Below are positions 12,810 through 13,905 of a DNA stretch of 13,905 nucleotides, in pieces. The DNA is from CAYJWS01 sp964373925 (lineage in GTDB: Bacteria; Patescibacteriota; Patescibacteriia; Buchananbacterales; GWA2-38-13), in contig CAYJWS010000027.1 in the NCBI GenBank assembly GCA_964373925.1, positions 1 through 13,905 of the forward strand, in the 5' to 3' direction. The stretch's first letter is position 1. Each line of letters begins with the position of its first letter. The notes under the pieces were generated by a model. It was not told where the DNA came from. It worked only from the letters and a program-made list of their open reading frames with translations, and made no database searches. The position numbers were made by a program, and so were the translations under genes.

Positions 12810-13628
12810 ATGGTATTTGACATTATTCCATTTCTCGCGATTATTATAAGCCTTATCGCCATTATTCTTATCATTGGCAAGAAATTTCCCGAGTTGAGAA
12901 TACTTGATGTAAGCACGATTACAGAGGTTAAAGAATCCGTTATGAAAAAGAAAATTCTTGAGATAAAATGGAAAAGAGCCATAGACGGCTGGAGGAGCAT
13001 ATTAAAAAAGTTAGCAAAGCCTATCCTGGACACTTTTTTTCATTTTTTTCGAGGGCTTTACAGAAAAATAGTCCAACTTGAGAAAAAATATTCCGAAGAA
13101 GTAAAAGAGAAAAGAGAATCAGCAATTGATTCCGAGATAAGGATAGAAAAATATTTTTTAGAGGCGAAGGATTATAGGGCCCAGGGCAGATTTAAAGAAG
13201 CGGAAGAAGCGTATATTAAAGCGTTAGAAGTTGATGATAAGAATATTTTGGCATATCAGGGTCTTGGAGAATTGTATTTGGAGAACAAGGATTACACAAA
13301 AGCAAAAGAAACTTTTAGTTTTTTGACAAAACTTTTCTCCGTGCATAGGATAGGTGATGATAATCATTTTCCGCACGCACTATCTCAGAACTTTGCACAG
13401 TTAGGCGAAATTGAGCGCCATCTCAATAATTTGGAGAGTGCTATTAAGTATTTTAAACGAGCGCTTCAGCTTGAGCCTAATAATCCGCGTTACCTTGACT
13501 TATTGCTTCATTTCAGTATAATGGTAAAAGACAAAAAATTGGCACAGCGCACTCTACGACAGCTCAAAGAGACAAATCCGGATAATAATAAAATAGAAGA
13601 ATTTGAACAAAAAATAAACGAGATATAA
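12810..13628 (+). CDS. Membrane-anchored TPR protein
   Basis: A 272-residue protein of unknown specific role. Residues 4-23 form one strongly hydrophobic helix (IIPFLAIIISLIAIILIIG), followed by basic residues, so it is probably an anchor with the rest in the cytoplasm. A basic, helical region (about 40-105) looks coiled-coil-like. Tetratricopeptide repeats then follow: about 114-145 (AKDYRAQGRFKEAEEAYIKALEVD, with typical Gly/Ala/Pro positions), 147-178 (AYQGLGELYLENKDYTKAKETF), 190-223 (LGEIERHLNNLESAIKYFKRAL), and a weaker fourth to 258. TPRs usually make a scaffold for a partner protein. No enzyme motif is seen. The ATG has no SD. It is preceded by the palindrome cluster. Confidence 0.82.
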   Translation: MVFDIIPFLAIIISLIAIILIIGKKFPELRILDVSTITEVKESVMKKKILEIKWKRAIDGWRSILKKLAKPILDTFFHFFRGLYRKIVQLEKKYSEEVKEKRESAIDSEIRIEKYFLEAKDYRAQGRFKEAEEAYIKALEVDDKNILAYQGLGELYLENKDYTKAKETFSFLTKLFSVHRIGDDNHFPHALSQNFAQLGEIERHLNNLESAIKYFKRALQLEPNNPRYLDLLLHFSIMVKDKKLAQRTLRQLKETNPDNNKIEEFEQKINEI

Positions 13629-13780
13629 TTTTCCCACATTTTTCGGAAGCAATTATATAATCTCGCGTTGAGCGAAAAATATAATGCTAAAAAGGTGATG
13701 GGTTAATTTTTGTATAAATTTGTATTACAGTGCGAGTAAATACTTTAATGGTTATCTCTTCTGCCCGTCAGTCGCCGGGT

Positions 13781-13851
13781 GCCGATGTAGCTCAGTTTCC
13801 GCCCGAGGCGGATCAGCCTTGGGCTGAGGTTACCTGCCTGCCATCGCCTAA
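13781..13851 (+). pseudogene. tRNA-Thr-like remnant with its middle replaced by palindromic repeats
   Basis: GCCGATGTAGCTCAGTT (13781-13797) is a normal tRNA 5' end: the 7-nt acceptor arm, TA, and the D-stem start. It differs from the intact tRNA-Thr 71 nt later at one base out of 17. The matching 3' acceptor arm, CATCGCC (13842-13848), pairs with GCCGATG at 6 of 7 positions. Between them, instead of the D-loop, anticodon and T-arm, are two back-to-back hairpins, TCCGCC-CGA-GGCGGA (13798-13812) and TCAGCC-TTG-GGCTGA (13813-13827), then ACCTGCCTGC. No anticodon or GGTTCGA T-loop is present, so it cannot be a working tRNA. Both hairpin types look like dispersed Patescibacteria repeats. Confidence 0.5.
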
Positions 13852-13905
13852 GCCGTTGTAGCTCAGTTGGTAGAGCAACTCCATGGTAAGGAGTAGGTCG
13901 TCGGT
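13852..13905 (+). tRNA. tRNA-Thr (anticodon GGU), cut by window end
   Basis: The 5' part of a tRNA is clear. Acceptor arm GCCGTTG (13852-13858), TA, D-stem GCTC/GAGC (13861-13864, 13873-13876) with loop AGTTGGTA, anticodon stem ACTCC/GGAGT (13878-13882, 13890-13894), and a 7-nt loop ATGGTAA giving anticodon GGT (13885-13887). A 5-nt variable loop AGGTC is followed by the T-stem start GTCGGT. The T-loop, 3' acceptor and CCA end lie beyond the window. GGU reads ACC/ACU threonine codons. Confidence 0.9.

Noticed and set aside
13629..13780. Promoter for the tRNA genes (TATAAT at 13680, TATAAA at 13713)
   Set aside because: No -35 hexamer at a proper distance for either, and the region is AT-rich enough for chance hits. 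Apart from an 8-bp inverted pair (13638-13645/13673-13680) I see nothing supported here.

Overview
The window looks like a piece of a Candidate Phyla Radiation (Patescibacteria, probably Parcubacteria-like) genome. This is inferred from several traits. The genes are AT-leaning, compact, single-strand and closely packed. Most start codons have no Shine-Dalgarno (SD) sequence. There are small lineage-type membrane proteins (a DUF5671-like protein and a protein starting with a short helical 'G-W' domain). Nearly every larger gap holds GC-rich palindromic dispersed repeats. All genes read on the + strand.

Region 1 (1-3913) is a pyrimidine block. It starts with a fused aspartate carbamoyltransferase (catalytic PyrB joined to regulatory PyrI), followed by a repeat-filled gap with a terminator. 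Then come pyrF (subfamily-2 OMP decarboxylase) and a pyrE-like phosphoribosyltransferase, closed by a strong intrinsic terminator. Both units have a recognisable TTGACA-type promoter and a hairpin plus U-run in the leader. They are the only clear cases of genes with good SD sequences at normal spacing. Together they would cover aspartate to carbamoyl-aspartate and orotate to UMP; carAB, pyrC and pyrD are not in the window.

Region 2 (3914-8669) starts with a good promoter and a 5' UTR inverted repeat. It then runs through aspS, which has features of the non-discriminating type, a 4-TM membrane protein, a 97-residue basic winged-helix-like protein, a 5-TM DUF5671-like protein with a soluble tail, and a YbaK-type aminoacyl-tRNA deacylase. 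Gaps of 12-48 nt suggest one transcript.

Region 3 (8670-10415) holds scpA and scpB, the kleisin and winged-helix partners of SMC condensin. Each is preceded by a palindromic repeat, and a MITE-like element with 13-bp inverted ends follows scpB.

Region 4 (10416-13628) encodes a D,D-carboxypeptidase (S11), a small multidrug-export family membrane protein closely spaced with tpiA, a dense palindrome cluster, and a membrane-anchored TPR protein.

Region 5 (13629-13905) ends with a tRNA-Thr(GGU) cut by the window edge. Just before it is a tRNA-sized stretch whose two ends look like a second tRNA-Thr but whose middle is two back-to-back palindromic hairpins.

I see no CRISPR array, transposase, toxin-antitoxin pair or defence operon. 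The least ordinary signals are the repeat-filled tRNA-like locus, the two related MITE-like elements, the pyr leaders with the SD contrast, and the membrane/wHTH cluster downstream of aspS.
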